From assembly GCA_946497375.1 (NCBI GenBank), contig CAMMKE010000022.1, positions 1 to 16,053 on the forward strand: 16,053 bases of DNA. The letters run 5' to 3'. A model generated the notes under the pieces. The model was not told the DNA's origin. It searched no databases and saw nothing but the letters and a program-made list of their open reading frames with translations. Of the stretch, positions 8,045-15,116 are shown piece after piece. A program made the translations under genes and the position numbers. Source of the DNA: an uncultured Mycoplasmatota bacterium. GTDB lineage: Bacteria; Bacillota_I; Bacilli_A; RF39; UBA660. How positions within the stretch are numbered: the first letter of the stretch is position 1; each line of letters begins with the position of its first letter.

Positions 8045-8555
8045 GAGTATACCCCCTATCAAAACTGGCATTTTCATCAAAACATATTTTTTCTCTTATT
8101 TCATTACTACTCTTATTATCAAAATCATCTAATATTTCTTTATCTTTATCATGATAATAATCTAAATAACTACTTTTTTCATATAAACTATCTACTTTTT
8201 CAGAAATTATATTTATTATCTTAGGTGATATTTTAGCATTAACAAAACTTTCAAGTTCAACACTATCATAATCACTTAAGTAGAAGCCTAAAAAATATAG
8301 ACTTTTAAGAGTATATTCATCATAGTTAGTTATTTTATTTAAAAATGATATTAGACCTAAAAGAGCAAGATACTCTGTATGTTTAGATTTCTTTTGTTTC
8401 AAATAAAGCTCATTCACTTTAAGAATAATATCTTTTCTATCATCATCAAAACTTTTACTTTTTTCTAAATTATCAAACCAAAAAGGCACTAATTCTTTAT
8501 TATAAGTATTTATTTGTATCTCTTTTTCTAAAAAATCAATCAATTCATTATACAT
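8025..8555 (-). CDS. Hypothetical protein, 176 residues, between ruvB and queA
   Basis: I do not recognise this protein. It is rich in lysine, aspartate, glutamate and aromatic residues, looks soluble and mostly helical, and has no signal peptide, membrane segment, cysteine pair or nucleotide-binding motif that I can see. A modestly hydrophobic stretch, [16 protein letters not shown], falls near residues 60-75 and is more likely a helix core than a membrane span. It starts inside the end of ruvB (8-nt overlap; GGAG within ruvB serves as ribosome site, 9 nt before the ATG). It ends with TGA inside queA (20-nt overlap). Overlap at both ends suggests a real, translationally coupled operon gene. 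Codon use looks like its neighbours, so I see no sign of recent transfer. Confidence 0.8.
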   Translation of the reverse strand: MYNELIDFLEKEIQINTYNKELVPFWFDNLEKSKSFDDDRKDIILKVNELYLKQKKSKHTEYLALLGLISFLNKITNYDEYTLKSLYFLGFYLSDYDSVELESFVNAKISPKIINIISEKVDSLYEKSSYLDYYHDKDKEILDDFDNKSSNEIREKICFDENASFDRGYTHEIRRI

Positions 8556-9570
8556 CTAAATCAACTCCAAAAAGTCCTCCTTGGTAATTTATATTTAATT
8601 CTTTATAAGCTTTTTCTGTTACCATTCTACCACGACTTGTTCTTTTTAAGTATCCTTCTTGTAATAGATATGGCTCTATAACATCTTCTATTGTTGATGT
8701 TTCTTCCCCAATTGAAGAAGCTAGAGCATCTATTCCTACAGGGCCCCCATTAAAGCGTTCAATAATCGCTCTTAATAATTGATGGTCAGTCTCATCTAAT
8801 CCGCTTTTACCTACTTTTAGTCTCTCCAAAGCTTTTTCCATTACTTCTAAATCAATAGATTCTTTTTTATCTACTAGAGCAAAGTCACGAACTCTTTTAA
8901 AAAGGCGATTAGCAATTCTTGGGGTTCCTCTACTTCTTTTAGCAAGTTCAACTGCTGCTTCATCATCTATTGGCATATCTAAGACTCTACTTGTTCTTTT
9001 AATAATTTCTGTTAACTCTTCTGTTGTATAAAATTTTAATTTAGAAATAATACCAAAACGGTCTCTAAGCGGTGCAGATAAATCTCCTGCTCTTGTTGTC
9101 GCTCCAACTAAAGTAAATGGAGGTAGGTCTATTTTAATACTACGAGAACTTCCTTCCCCACCGATTATTATATCTAAAGTAAAGTCTTCCATAGCAGGAT
9201 AAAGTATCTCTTCAATATATCTTGGCATTCTATGAATCTCATCTATAAATAAGACATCTCCTGGTTCAAGAGTTGATAGTATCGCTGCTAAATCCCCACT
9301 TTTTTCAATTGATGGACCACTAGCAGTTTTAATATTAACACCAAGTTCTCTTGCAATAATAAAGGCAAGTGTAGTTTTACCTAGTCCAGGAGGACCATAT
9401 AATAAAACATGGTCTAATACTTCTCCTCTTATCTTACTAGCTTCTATAAAGACTCTAATATTTTCTTTAACTTCACTTTGCCCAATATATTCATCTAATA
9501 TTTCAGGTCTAATAGTATTATCAACAACACCATCATCTTCTAACTCTTCACTAGTTACAACACGTTCCAT
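8548..9570 (-). CDS. ruvB: Holliday junction branch migration ATPase RuvB
   Basis: RuvB is the hexameric AAA+ motor that, with RuvA, drives branch migration of Holliday junctions. The 340-residue length fits. Seen: the N-terminal signature [11 protein letters not shown] at 21-31; Walker A GPPGLGKT at 59-66; Walker B FIDEIHR at 108-114; the sensor-1 region GATTRAG at 156-162; the arginine-finger region PLRDRFG at 167-173; and a C-terminal winged-helix domain with [15 protein letters not shown] and the typical [17 protein letters not shown]. The ATG at 9570 has AGGTGAT upstream, which overlaps the ruvA stop codon, so translation is probably coupled. The stop overlaps the start of the following unknown gene. 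Confidence 0.98.
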   Translation of the reverse strand: MERVVTSEELEDDGVVDNTIRPEILDEYIGQSEVKENIRVFIEASKIRGEVLDHVLLYGPPGLGKTTLAFIIARELGVNIKTASGPSIEKSGDLAAILSTLEPGDVLFIDEIHRMPRYIEEILYPAMEDFTLDIIIGGEGSSRSIKIDLPPFTLVGATTRAGDLSAPLRDRFGIISKLKFYTTEELTEIIKRTSRVLDMPIDDEAAVELAKRSRGTPRIANRLFKRVRDFALVDKKESIDLEVMEKALERLKVGKSGLDETDHQLLRAIIERFNGGPVGIDALASSIGEETSTIEDVIEPYLLQEGYLKRTSRGRMVTEKAYKELNINYQGGLFGVDLDV

Positions 9571-9578
9571 TTAATCAC

Positions 9579-10139
9579 CTACTTTAATAATAATTTTAAG
9601 GCTTCTTTTATTTGGTCTTCTATACTTAAAGAATTATCTACTTTCAAAATTATACTTTTAATCTCTTTATCTTTATAACCAAGTCCAAGTAAAGCTTCTC
9701 TTAACTCTTCACTTGTATCTTTAACAATTTCATCCCCAGTAGTTAAATCATCAAGTTTACCTTTTAAGTCAAGTATCATTTGTTTAGCAAGTTTCTCACC
9801 TATCTTAGGGAACTTCTTTAGATAAAGAATATTTTCTCTATTAATCGCATCACTAATACCATTAATTGAGCCTGTGGCAATAATAGGTAGAGTCATCTTA
9901 GGTCCAAGTCCCTTAACCCCAATAAGTTTTAAAAATAGTTCTTTTTCTTCTTTAGTTTTAAAACCAAATAGACTATGTTCATCTTCTTTAATCTGTTGAT
10001 ATAAATATACTTTATAGTCGTTTCCCTCTTCAAAAGAGAATGGATTAGGTGTATTAATAAGGTATCCTATCCCATTATTTTCTAAGACAATAGCATTAGA
10101 CATAACTTCAGTTACTTTACCTATAATATAACTATACAT
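9579..10139 (-). CDS. ruvA: Holliday junction branch migration complex subunit RuvA
   Basis: RuvA binds four-way junctions as a tetramer and loads RuvB. At 186 residues it is slightly shorter than the E. coli protein, as usual in Bacillota. Seen: the OB-fold at 1-63 (MYSYIIGKVTEV, NGIGYLI, EDEHSLFGF); two helix-hairpin-helix motifs at about 72-82 (LIGVKGLGPK) and 107-125 (LKKFPKIGEKLAKQMILDLKGKL); an acidic linker; and domain III (SEELREALLGLGYKDKEIK), which contacts RuvB. The ATG at 10139 lies one base after the yebC stop, and GAGGAC in the last yebC codons provides the ribosome site, so ruvA is coupled to yebC. Confidence 0.97.
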   Translation of the reverse strand: MYSYIIGKVTEVMSNAIVLENNGIGYLINTPNPFSFEEGNDYKVYLYQQIKEDEHSLFGFKTKEEKELFLKLIGVKGLGPKMTLPIIATGSINGISDAINRENILYLKKFPKIGEKLAKQMILDLKGKLDDLTTGDEIVKDTSEELREALLGLGYKDKEIKSIILKVDNSLSIEDQIKEALKLLLK

Positions 10140-10140
10140 C

Positions 10141-10863
10141 TTAGTCCTCTTTCATATTATGATGAACATCCCCGACATCATCTATATCTTCTAAAGCCTC
10201 TATTAGATTATATACCTTGCCTTTAGTTTCATCGTCAAGTTCAACTTCATTATTTGGAACAAATGTAACCTCACTAGTAAGGAATTCGGCAACACCAATG
10301 TTAGCAAGGGCATCTTTTACAGCGATAAACTTATCACTAGGTGTTGTGATTAAGTATGTATCTCCATTATTTTCCATATCTAAAGCTCCTGCGTCTAAGG
10401 CTGTTAACATTACTTCATCTTCATCATAATCACTTGGAATAACAATAATACCCTTACGTTCAAAAATATAACTAACAGAACCATCAGTACCTAAATTACC
10501 ACCACGTTTAGAAAATGTACTACGTACAGCTGAAGCTGTTCTATTACGATTATCAGTAAGGCAATCTACCATGATAGCAACGCCACCTGGTCCATATCCT
10601 TCATATCTTATACTCTCATAATTTTCTCCATTACCTGCTCCTTTAGCTTTATCAATAGCTTTCTCTATATTATCTTTAGGCATATTAGCAGCTTTAGCTT
10701 TCTCAACAACTAATCTTAAAGATGCATTACTATCAGGGTCTGGTGTACCTGACTTAGCAGCAACATACAATTCTTTAGCAAGTTTTTGAAAGACTTTACC
10801 ACGTGCTGCATCTATTAATCCTTTCTTTCTATGAATAGTAGCCCACTTTGAATGTCCACTCAT
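10141..10863 (-). CDS. yebC: YebC/PmpR family (TACO1-like) protein
   Basis: Seen: the family N-terminus MSGHSKWATIHRKKG; AARGKVFQKLAKEL; NMPKDNIEKAIDKAKG; the invariant YEGYGPGG at about 90; and DCLTDNRNRTASAVRS. The protein has 240 residues, normal for the family, with an acidic C-terminus. Members were first described as transcriptional regulators. Some, including mitochondrial TACO1 and bacterial YebC paralogues, act in translation of difficult proline-containing stretches; I cannot tell which applies here. The ATG at 10863 has an excellent GAGGAGG site. It is the first gene of the yebC-ruvA-ruvB-unknown-queA operon, and its promoter region is shared, divergently, with the DUF192-like gene. 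Confidence 0.96.
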   Translation of the reverse strand: MSGHSKWATIHRKKGLIDAARGKVFQKLAKELYVAAKSGTPDPDSNASLRLVVEKAKAANMPKDNIEKAIDKAKGAGNGENYESIRYEGYGPGGVAIMVDCLTDNRNRTASAVRSTFSKRGGNLGTDGSVSYIFERKGIIVIPSDYDEDEVMLTALDAGALDMENNGDTYLITTPSDKFIAVKDALANIGVAEFLTSEVTFVPNNEVELDDETKGKVYNLIEALEDIDDVGDVHHNMKED

Positions 10864-10892
10864 GTTATTACCTCCTCTTTTCTTTCTTCACT

Positions 10893-10901
10893 ATAATAAC
10901 A
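10893..10901 (-). promoter_or_regulatory. Extended -10 promoter for yebC-ruvAB-queA operon
   Basis: The minus strand reads TG, T, then TATTAT (-10 at 10893-10898), about 29 nt before the yebC start codon. No good -35 box is seen at the right distance (TAGAAT is the closest). This call is plausible but rests on a short motif in AT-rich DNA. Confidence 0.45.
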
Positions 10902-10939
10902 CATTTATGATATTTATTCTAGATTTATGTGAAAAATAA

Positions 10940-10948
10940 TGATATATT
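10940..10948 (+). promoter_or_regulatory. Extended -10 promoter for the DUF192-like gene
   Basis: TG, A, then TATATT (-10 at 10943-10948) lies 18 nt before the start codon at 10967, and no clear -35 is present. The 103-nt interval between yebC and this gene must hold both divergent promoters. Confidence 0.4.
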
Positions 10949-10966
10949 AGTTGCAGGTGAAAACTT

Positions 10967-11308
10967 ATGGAAAAGTATATTAAGAATGGTAATAAGAAAA
11001 TTATGTTTAAAACAGTTACTAAATTTACAGATAGATTAAAAAGCTTTCGATTTTATCTTTATCCTATAAAAAAAGGACTATGTTATCCTAAAAAGAAAAT
11101 GATTAATACATATTTTTTCTGTCAAAAGTTAGATATAGTCGTTACTGATAAAGAGAATAATATACTAGCAATATATCCAAGTATTAGAACGGAAAAAGTT
11201 ATAAGACCACGATTAAAAGCTTATTATATATATCTACTACCTGAAGGCAGTTCTAAAGGATTAGAGAATTATGATAAGTTAAGAATAATGACTAAAGGAA
11301 CTGACTAA
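10967..11308 (+). CDS. Small DUF192-like protein
   Basis: The protein has 113 residues and no signal peptide or membrane segment. The pattern INTYFFCQKLDIVVTD followed by NNILAIYP, a KVI segment and AYYIYLLPEGSSKGL then DKL matches the layout of DUF192 proteins. In those, an NT-x-x-LDI motif precedes an 'I-x-x-I' strand and a final 'ELPxG...L..GD' strand. The function of DUF192 is not established. Unlike many members it lacks an export signal, and the N-terminal half is unusually basic. The ATG at 10967 has AGGTG 8 nt upstream. It is divergent from yebC and followed by a strong hairpin. The family call comes from motif order only. Confidence 0.6.
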   Translation: MEKYIKNGNKKIMFKTVTKFTDRLKSFRFYLYPIKKGLCYPKKKMINTYFFCQKLDIVVTDKENNILAIYPSIRTEKVIRPRLKAYYIYLLPEGSSKGLENYDKLRIMTKGTD

Positions 11309-11312
11309 ATAT

Positions 11313-11335
11313 TCCCCATAGTTTTGCTATGGGGA
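11313..11335 (+). terminator. Hairpin terminator after the DUF192-like gene
   Basis: A 9-bp perfect stem (TCCCCATAG / CTATGGGGA) with a TTTTG loop starts 4 nt after the stop codon. The following ATTAATTATG is only moderately T-rich, so it is a probable terminator without a classical T-tract. Confidence 0.6.
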
Positions 11336-11374
11336 TTAATTATGCAACCAAGTTTTTTAGTATTTAAATTTTTT

Positions 11375-11563
11375 CTACATCAACATAGTTATCTGATTTT
11401 TAGATAGTCCAGTTAGTTCACTTATTAAAGGTATATCCATCTTTTTGGTGAGCATTGATTTAGCAATAGATTTTTCTCTTTCTTTAGCACCTTGTTTTTT
11501 AGCAGTACTTAATTTAGTATTCTCTATTATTCTTCTTTCCCCATCTATTTTAAAGTTGTTTTT
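11375..11563 (-). pseudogene. C-terminal remnant of an Rpn/YhgA-type (PD-(D/E)XK) nuclease gene
   Basis: A 62-codon open stretch on the minus strand, bounded upstream by an in-frame TAG (11564-11566), encodes ERRIIENTKLSTAKKQGAKE, then REKSIAKSMLTKKMDIPLIS and ELTGLSKNQITML. A 'KxGxKE ... AKxML ... MDIxLIxELTGLSxxxI' ending is typical of the C-terminus of Rpn-family (recombination-promoting nuclease / putative transposase) proteins. The N-terminal nuclease domain is absent and no suitable start exists, so I read this as a broken relic. It lies between the DUF192-like gene and the RIT element, in a patch already rich in debris. Confidence 0.6.
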
Positions 11564-11606
11564 CTATCTATAAAGTATCATAATAGATAGATTATGTCAA
11601 GAGAAA

Positions 11607-11626
11607 AAGCAACTAATTTGTTGCTT
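11607..11626. terminator. Small bidirectional hairpin
   Basis: A 7-bp perfect stem (AAGCAAC / GTTGCTT) surrounds a 6-nt loop. On the minus strand it runs into TTTTTCTC, a reasonable terminator tail; on the plus strand ATTT follows. It could stop transcripts coming from either side of the debris patch. Confidence 0.4.
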
Positions 11627-11656
11627 ATTTAAACTAATTATAGCAAAATTTAATTA

Positions 11657-11694
11657 GTCAGTAATCTAGGAAATACATTTTCTAGATTACTGAC
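11657..11694. repeat. Long perfect inverted repeat (hairpin) of unknown role
   Basis: GTCAGTAATCTAG at 11657-11669 pairs perfectly with 11682-11694. Pairing can continue inward through a G-T wobble to a loop of about 4 nt, giving around 18 bp. No T-tract follows on either strand, so a terminator is unlikely. It could be the end of a lost mobile element, a recombinase site or a small RNA hairpin. Confidence 0.5.
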
Positions 11695-11719
11695 ATCTAA
11701 CTACCTAGAGTAAGAACAA

Positions 11720-11741
11720 ATTATTAGGGATCCCTAATAAT
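11720..11741 (-). terminator. Perfect 22-bp palindrome: original 3' hairpin of the interrupted DUF6273-like gene
   Basis: The palindrome is centred on GATC (11729-11732) with arms ATTATTAGG and CCTAATAAT, and is followed on the minus strand by TTGTTCTT. The block 11720-11757 is related (33 of 38 positions) to 4360-4397, which directly follows the decayed DUF6273-like fragment. I infer this was the terminator of the gene now ending at 15117, before the RIT element separated them. Confidence 0.5.
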
Positions 11742-11751
11742 ATTAATTCCC

Positions 11752-11761
11752 TGATAAAACA
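11752..11761 (+). repeat. Left copy of 10-bp direct repeat flanking the RIT element
   Basis: TGATAAAACA occurs here and again at 15120-15129 in the same orientation, directly outside the element ends. It is the best candidate for the recombination core duplicated on insertion, since tyrosine recombinases leave a shared core at both ends. Confidence 0.6.
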
Positions 11762-11787
11762 TATTATCATAGAACATTGATAATATG
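11760..11787. repeat. Subterminal 10-bp hairpin at left end of the RIT element
   Basis: CATATTATCA (11760-11769) and TGATAATATG (11778-11787) form a perfect inverted pair with an 8-nt loop. This extra module is found only at the left end. It adds a third copy of the TTATCATAG-type box that recurs at both ends, so it is a likely recombinase-binding site. Confidence 0.5.
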
Positions 11788-11801
11788 TATTATCATAGAG
11801 G

Positions 11802-11878
11802 AAATATTATCATAGAAAAAGAGAGTTTTCTTTAGAAATAAAGGAAATCTCTTTTTATTTTCTATGATAACAATTATA
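11802..11878 (+). repeat. Left 77-bp terminal inverted repeat of the RIT element
   Basis: This is the exact reverse complement of 15037-15113 over 77 nt by my reading. Each repeat is itself an imperfect palindrome: TTATCATAGAAAA at one end, TTTTCTATGATAA at the other and AAAAAGAGA/CTCTTTTT inside. An outer, slightly imperfect extension (two mismatches in 26) reaches 11790. Such nested symmetry is expected of binding sites for several recombinase monomers. Confidence 0.9.
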
Positions 11879-11880
11879 AT
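11852..11880 (+). promoter_or_regulatory. Possible promoter of the recombinase operon within the left repeat
   Basis: A perfect TATAAT at 11875-11880 lies at the inner edge of the left inverted repeat. The hexamer 17 nt upstream (TTTTTA, 11852-11857) is a poor -35. A 6-bp hairpin (TACTGG/CCAGTA, 11887-11905) follows, just ahead of the ribosome site AAAGGAG, and could modulate translation. Confidence 0.35.
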
Positions 11881-11924
11881 ACTTTCTACTGGCAAAGTAC
11901 CAGTAAAGAAAGGAGTGTGTATGA

Positions 11925-13139
11925 ATGAATACACTAGATTTTAAAACACAAATCAAAAATATTAGAAAGGCGGCATTAGGAATTGGATTTTCTATTTCTA
12001 CTATGGATGAATATCTAAGAATCTGGAATAAGTTCATTTATTGGAAGAGTACAAATAGTTTTGTATATAATGAAAAAGATTATATAGACTTTCTTTTAGA
12101 TTATTATAAATTTGATGTAAATAGTTACACAAATAAATCTAGATCACTTTATCAGCAATTAATGAGATCTAAAAGAATACTTGATGATTTTGATACTTAT
12201 AAAATCTTTATGCAAAAAAGATCATTACCTAGTTCTTTATATTCTGATTATCCTAGTAATTGGAATGTAGTTTTAGATAATTATTTAGACTATTTGAAAA
12301 ATGTAAGGCAAAATAGCAATAATAGTATAATAATTAAAAAAAGATATTTAATAAATTTATTATCCTATTTTTATAAAAATGGTTTAAATGAATTAGATAA
12401 TTTTTCTAAAACATTTGTAGTAGATTTTATAAATAAAACTATTGATAAAGGTAATATTTCTAAAAGAAGAAATTTTTATGTTTTAAGAGATTTTTTAAAT
12501 TATTTATTTATTGAAGATATTATATTAGAAGATCTATCTTGTTATATTCCAAAAATAAAGAAAAGTAGAAAAAGAAAACTACCAACTTACTTAAAAACAG
12601 AAAATATAGAACAATTACTTGAAAGTATCCCTAAAGAAAGAAAAATTGATATTAGAAATTATACAATAATATTAATAGCCGCAAGACTTGGTCTTAGAAT
12701 AAGCGATATTTTAAATATTAAGTTAAAAGATATTGATTGGAAGAATTATAAGTTAAATGTTATTCAACCTAAAACTAATAATTTAAATATACTCCCTTTA
12801 TCTAAAGAAGTTGGATGGGCAATTATTAATTATATAAAAAATTCAAGGCCAAAATGTAATAATGAATATCTATTTGTTAAAATGAAATATCCATTTGAAA
12901 AGATGGAACAATTTAATAATTTTAATAAATATTTTGAAAAATGTAATTTAGAAGAAAATATAAAAAAAGGAATTCATAATCTAAGACATAGTTTCGCTAC
13001 AAATATGTTAGATAATGATATTCCTATTCACATTATTTCATCTGTTTTAGGTCACTCAGATATAAATACTACCTCTTCTACTTATATTAAAATTGATACT
13101 AAAAATCTTAAAAAAGTTTGTCTGGAGGTAGATGAATAA
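11925..13139 (+). CDS. ritA: Tyrosine recombinase, first of the RIT trio (RitA type)
   Basis: A 404-residue site-specific recombinase. The C-terminal catalytic domain (about 215-400) keeps all residues: Arg258 in ARLGLRISD, Lys283 in QPKTN, the HNLRH box (His351, Arg354), His377 in LGHSDINTT and the nucleophile Tyr387 in STYIKID. The first 200 residues hold an N-terminal extension plus a SAM-like core-binding domain (about 115-205), making it the longest of the three, as RitA usually is. The ATG at 11925 has AGGAG 9 nt upstream; an ATG at 11921 opens only a 7-codon frame. The stop overlaps the start of the second gene by one base (TAATG). In RIT elements all three recombinases are thought to be needed; the division of labour is not known. 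Confidence 0.9.
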   Translation: MNTLDFKTQIKNIRKAALGIGFSISTMDEYLRIWNKFIYWKSTNSFVYNEKDYIDFLLDYYKFDVNSYTNKSRSLYQQLMRSKRILDDFDTYKIFMQKRSLPSSLYSDYPSNWNVVLDNYLDYLKNVRQNSNNSIIIKKRYLINLLSYFYKNGLNELDNFSKTFVVDFINKTIDKGNISKRRNFYVLRDFLNYLFIEDIILEDLSCYIPKIKKSRKRKLPTYLKTENIEQLLESIPKERKIDIRNYTIILIAARLGLRISDILNIKLKDIDWKNYKLNVIQPKTNNLNILPLSKEVGWAIINYIKNSRPKCNNEYLFVKMKYPFEKMEQFNNFNKYFEKCNLEENIKKGIHNLRHSFATNMLDNDIPIHIISSVLGHSDINTTSSTYIKIDTKNLKKVCLEVDE

Positions 13140-14077
13140 TGCAAGATTATAATACACTATTTAAAGAATTTATTCAATATAAACACTTTTGTGGTTATAA
13201 ATATAAAACTGGTGAAATTGTACTTAAAGAAATTATAACTTATTTAATTCAAAATAACATTATAAAAATAACTAAGGAAGTTACTTTAGATTATGCAAGA
13301 ATTAATTCTAATTTATCTTCAAATACTATCGCAAGAAATATGGGTGTATTTAGAGAATTTTGTTATTACTTAAAAACACAAAAAAATATAGACTGTTATC
13401 AAATTCCTACTAAACTGTATCCACAAAATCATAATAACTTTATTCCATATATATTTTCATATAATGAAATAAAATTAATTTTTTCTAACCTTAATAAGCC
13501 TTTAAAAAATTATCATTATACATATTATAGACAAATAATTTATCCATTAATTATAAAAATTCTTTATCAAACAGGCATGCGTATTGGTGAAGTATTAAAC
13601 ATTAAAATCAAAAATTATATTAAAGAATTATCTTTATTTAAATTGACTGATACTAAAAATAATGAAGAGAGATATGTGGCCATTTCAGATAAATTAAATG
13701 ATGAAATAACTAAATTTATTTCAAAATTTTATTTAAATAAACATCCTGATGAATTGATTTTTAAAGTATCAGAAGGAACTATTGAAAATTACTTTAAAAA
13801 AGTCTTAACTATTTCTGATATTAAAATTACTGATAAAGGACCAAGATTACACGATTTAAGACATACTTTTGTTGTACACAATATTGATAGAGCAATTAAA
13901 AAAGGTAAAGATATTAATTCTATTTTACCTATTTTAGGGGCTCAGTTAGGGCACAAAACTTTAAATTCTTTATCTTATTATTTCCACATTAATAAAGATA
14001 TTTTAAGAACAGTTAATAGTATTTCTGAAAAAGAACTTGGATATTTAATACCAGAAAGTGGTGATGATTATGAATAA
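13139..14077 (+). CDS. ritB: Tyrosine recombinase, second of the RIT trio (RitB type)
   Basis: A 312-residue integrase with an N-terminal core-binding domain (about 1-85) and a catalytic domain. Residues seen: Arg148 in TGMRIGEVL, Lys173 in TDTKNNEERYV, HDLRH (His238, Arg241), His272 in LGHKTLNSLSYY and the nucleophile at Tyr280 or Tyr281. The doubled tyrosine and the longer loop before the LGH box set it apart from the other two. The start codon shares its A with the ritA stop, so translation is coupled. No strong independent ribosome site is needed, though CTGGAGGT lies 12 nt upstream. Codon use is extremely AT-rich, more so than the housekeeping genes, in keeping with a mobile element. Confidence 0.9.
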   Translation: MQDYNTLFKEFIQYKHFCGYKYKTGEIVLKEIITYLIQNNIIKITKEVTLDYARINSNLSSNTIARNMGVFREFCYYLKTQKNIDCYQIPTKLYPQNHNNFIPYIFSYNEIKLIFSNLNKPLKNYHYTYYRQIIYPLIIKILYQTGMRIGEVLNIKIKNYIKELSLFKLTDTKNNEERYVAISDKLNDEITKFISKFYLNKHPDELIFKVSEGTIENYFKKVLTISDIKITDKGPRLHDLRHTFVVHNIDRAIKKGKDINSILPILGAQLGHKTLNSLSYYFHINKDILRTVNSISEKELGYLIPESGDDYE

Positions 14078-15041
14078 AGATTTTTCATTTTACTTATCAA
14101 ACTTTTTAGGCAAATATTTAAATGTAGAAAGAAATATGTCTCTTCATACTATTCGTTCTTATAGAAAAACATTTCAATTACTTATTGATTATTTAGTGAA
14201 TATTAAAAAATTTAAACTAAAAGATATTACCTTTAATAAAGTAACTAGGGAAATAATTATTGATTTTTTAAATTATTTGGAAGATGAAAAGAAAAATAGT
14301 ATTAAAACTAGAAATCAAAGACTGGCCTCAATAAAATCATTTTATCAGTATTGTGCAATTGATGAAATTGATAATATAGATAATATAAGAAGAATATTAT
14401 CAATTAAGTCTAAAAAAGAAATAAAAAAAATAATGACATATTTAACCGAAGAAGAACTTAAAATTCTATTTGATAGTATTGATACTACCACTAAAATTGG
14501 AAGAAGAGATTTAACTGTACTTACACTATTATATGATACTGCAGCAAGGGCTAGTGAAATTATTGATTTAAAATTAGATGATATTCATTTAGAAGAAAAA
14601 TACATTATATTAACTGGTAAGGGGAATAAACAAAGAATTGTTTCTATAATGGAACAAACTAAAAAATTACTAATCTCATATATAAAAGAGAATAATGTTA
14701 TGAATGGTTATTTATTTAAAAAATCAAATAATAGTAATTGTAAGATGAACTCTAATTTTATTATGGATATAGTTTTAAAATATAATAAAATTTTAAATAA
14801 GAAAATATCACCTCATACATTTAGGCATACTAGAGCAGTTCATTTGTTAGACAAAGGAGTAAATCCTGTATACATTCAAGAATTACTTGGACATTCTTCT
14901 ATAAATACTACTATGGAATATGCTAGAGTTATTGAAAAATCTAAATTTGATGCAATTGAAAAAGCTAATCCAAAAATTAATGATGATTTACCAGATTGGA
15001 ATGATGACATAGATTTACTAAACCAGTTATTAAATCTATAA
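14070..15041 (+). CDS. ritC: Tyrosine recombinase, third of the RIT trio (RitC type)
   Basis: This has 323 residues from the preferred start. XerC/D-like layout: a core-binding domain (about 1-95, with SLHTIRSYRKTFQLLIDYL) and a catalytic domain with Arg160 (ARASEIIDLKL), Lys184 (LTGKGNKQR), HTFRH (His249, Arg252), His275 (LGHSSINTT) and Tyr284 (MEYARV). All catalytic residues are present. I chose the ATG at 14070 because AAGTGGTG lies 6 nt upstream and ATGAATAA overlaps the ritB stop by 8 nt; in-frame GTG codons at 14058 and 14061 and ATG at 14064 are alternatives. The TAA stop at 15039-15041 lies inside the right inverted repeat, so the gene ends in the transposon end itself. Confidence 0.9.
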   Translation: MNKDFSFYLSNFLGKYLNVERNMSLHTIRSYRKTFQLLIDYLVNIKKFKLKDITFNKVTREIIIDFLNYLEDEKKNSIKTRNQRLASIKSFYQYCAIDEIDNIDNIRRILSIKSKKEIKKIMTYLTEEELKILFDSIDTTTKIGRRDLTVLTLLYDTAARASEIIDLKLDDIHLEEKYIILTGKGNKQRIVSIMEQTKKLLISYIKENNVMNGYLFKKSNNSNCKMNSNFIMDIVLKYNKILNKKISPHTFRHTRAVHLLDKGVNPVYIQELLGHSSINTTMEYARVIEKSKFDAIEKANPKINDDLPDWNDDIDLLNQLLNL

Positions 15042-15113
15042 TTGTTATCATAGAAAATAAAAAGAGATTTCCTTTATTTCTAAAGAAAACTCTCTTTTTC
15101 TATGATAATATTT
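15037..15113 (-). repeat. Right 77-bp terminal inverted repeat of the RIT element
   Basis: Exact reverse complement of the left repeat. It includes the last codon and stop of ritC. An outer extension reaches 15125, where the CTATGATAA box also forms the stop codon (TAG, 15117-15119) of the minus-strand DUF6273-like gene. The imperfect palindrome could also act as a transcription barrier between ritC and the opposing gene. Confidence 0.9.
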
Positions 15114-15116
15114 ATT

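Noticed and set aside
10217..10429. Plus-strand frame inside yebC
   Set aside because: It is antisense to a conserved gene and has no ribosome site.
11760..11820. CRISPR-like array from repeated TATTATCATAG boxes
   Set aside because: The repeats are only about 10 nt, spacing is irregular and they coincide with recombinase-site symmetry at the element end.
11855..12037. Minus-strand frame of 60 codons over the ritA start
   Set aside because: It overlaps the left inverted repeat and the well-supported ritA gene and has no recognisable features.
11925..15041. Tn554-type transposon or integrative conjugative element
   Set aside because: Tn554 has two tyrosine recombinases plus the unrelated small protein TnpC, and no long inverted repeats; here all three proteins are tyrosine recombinases and no conjugation, excisionase or cargo gene is present.
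11925..15041. Simple invertible DNA switch (recombinase flanked by inverted repeats)
   Set aside because: The inverted repeats could in principle allow inversion, but the promoter and genes lie inside, the 10-bp direct repeat lies outside and three recombinases are present, all of which fit a mobile RIT element better.
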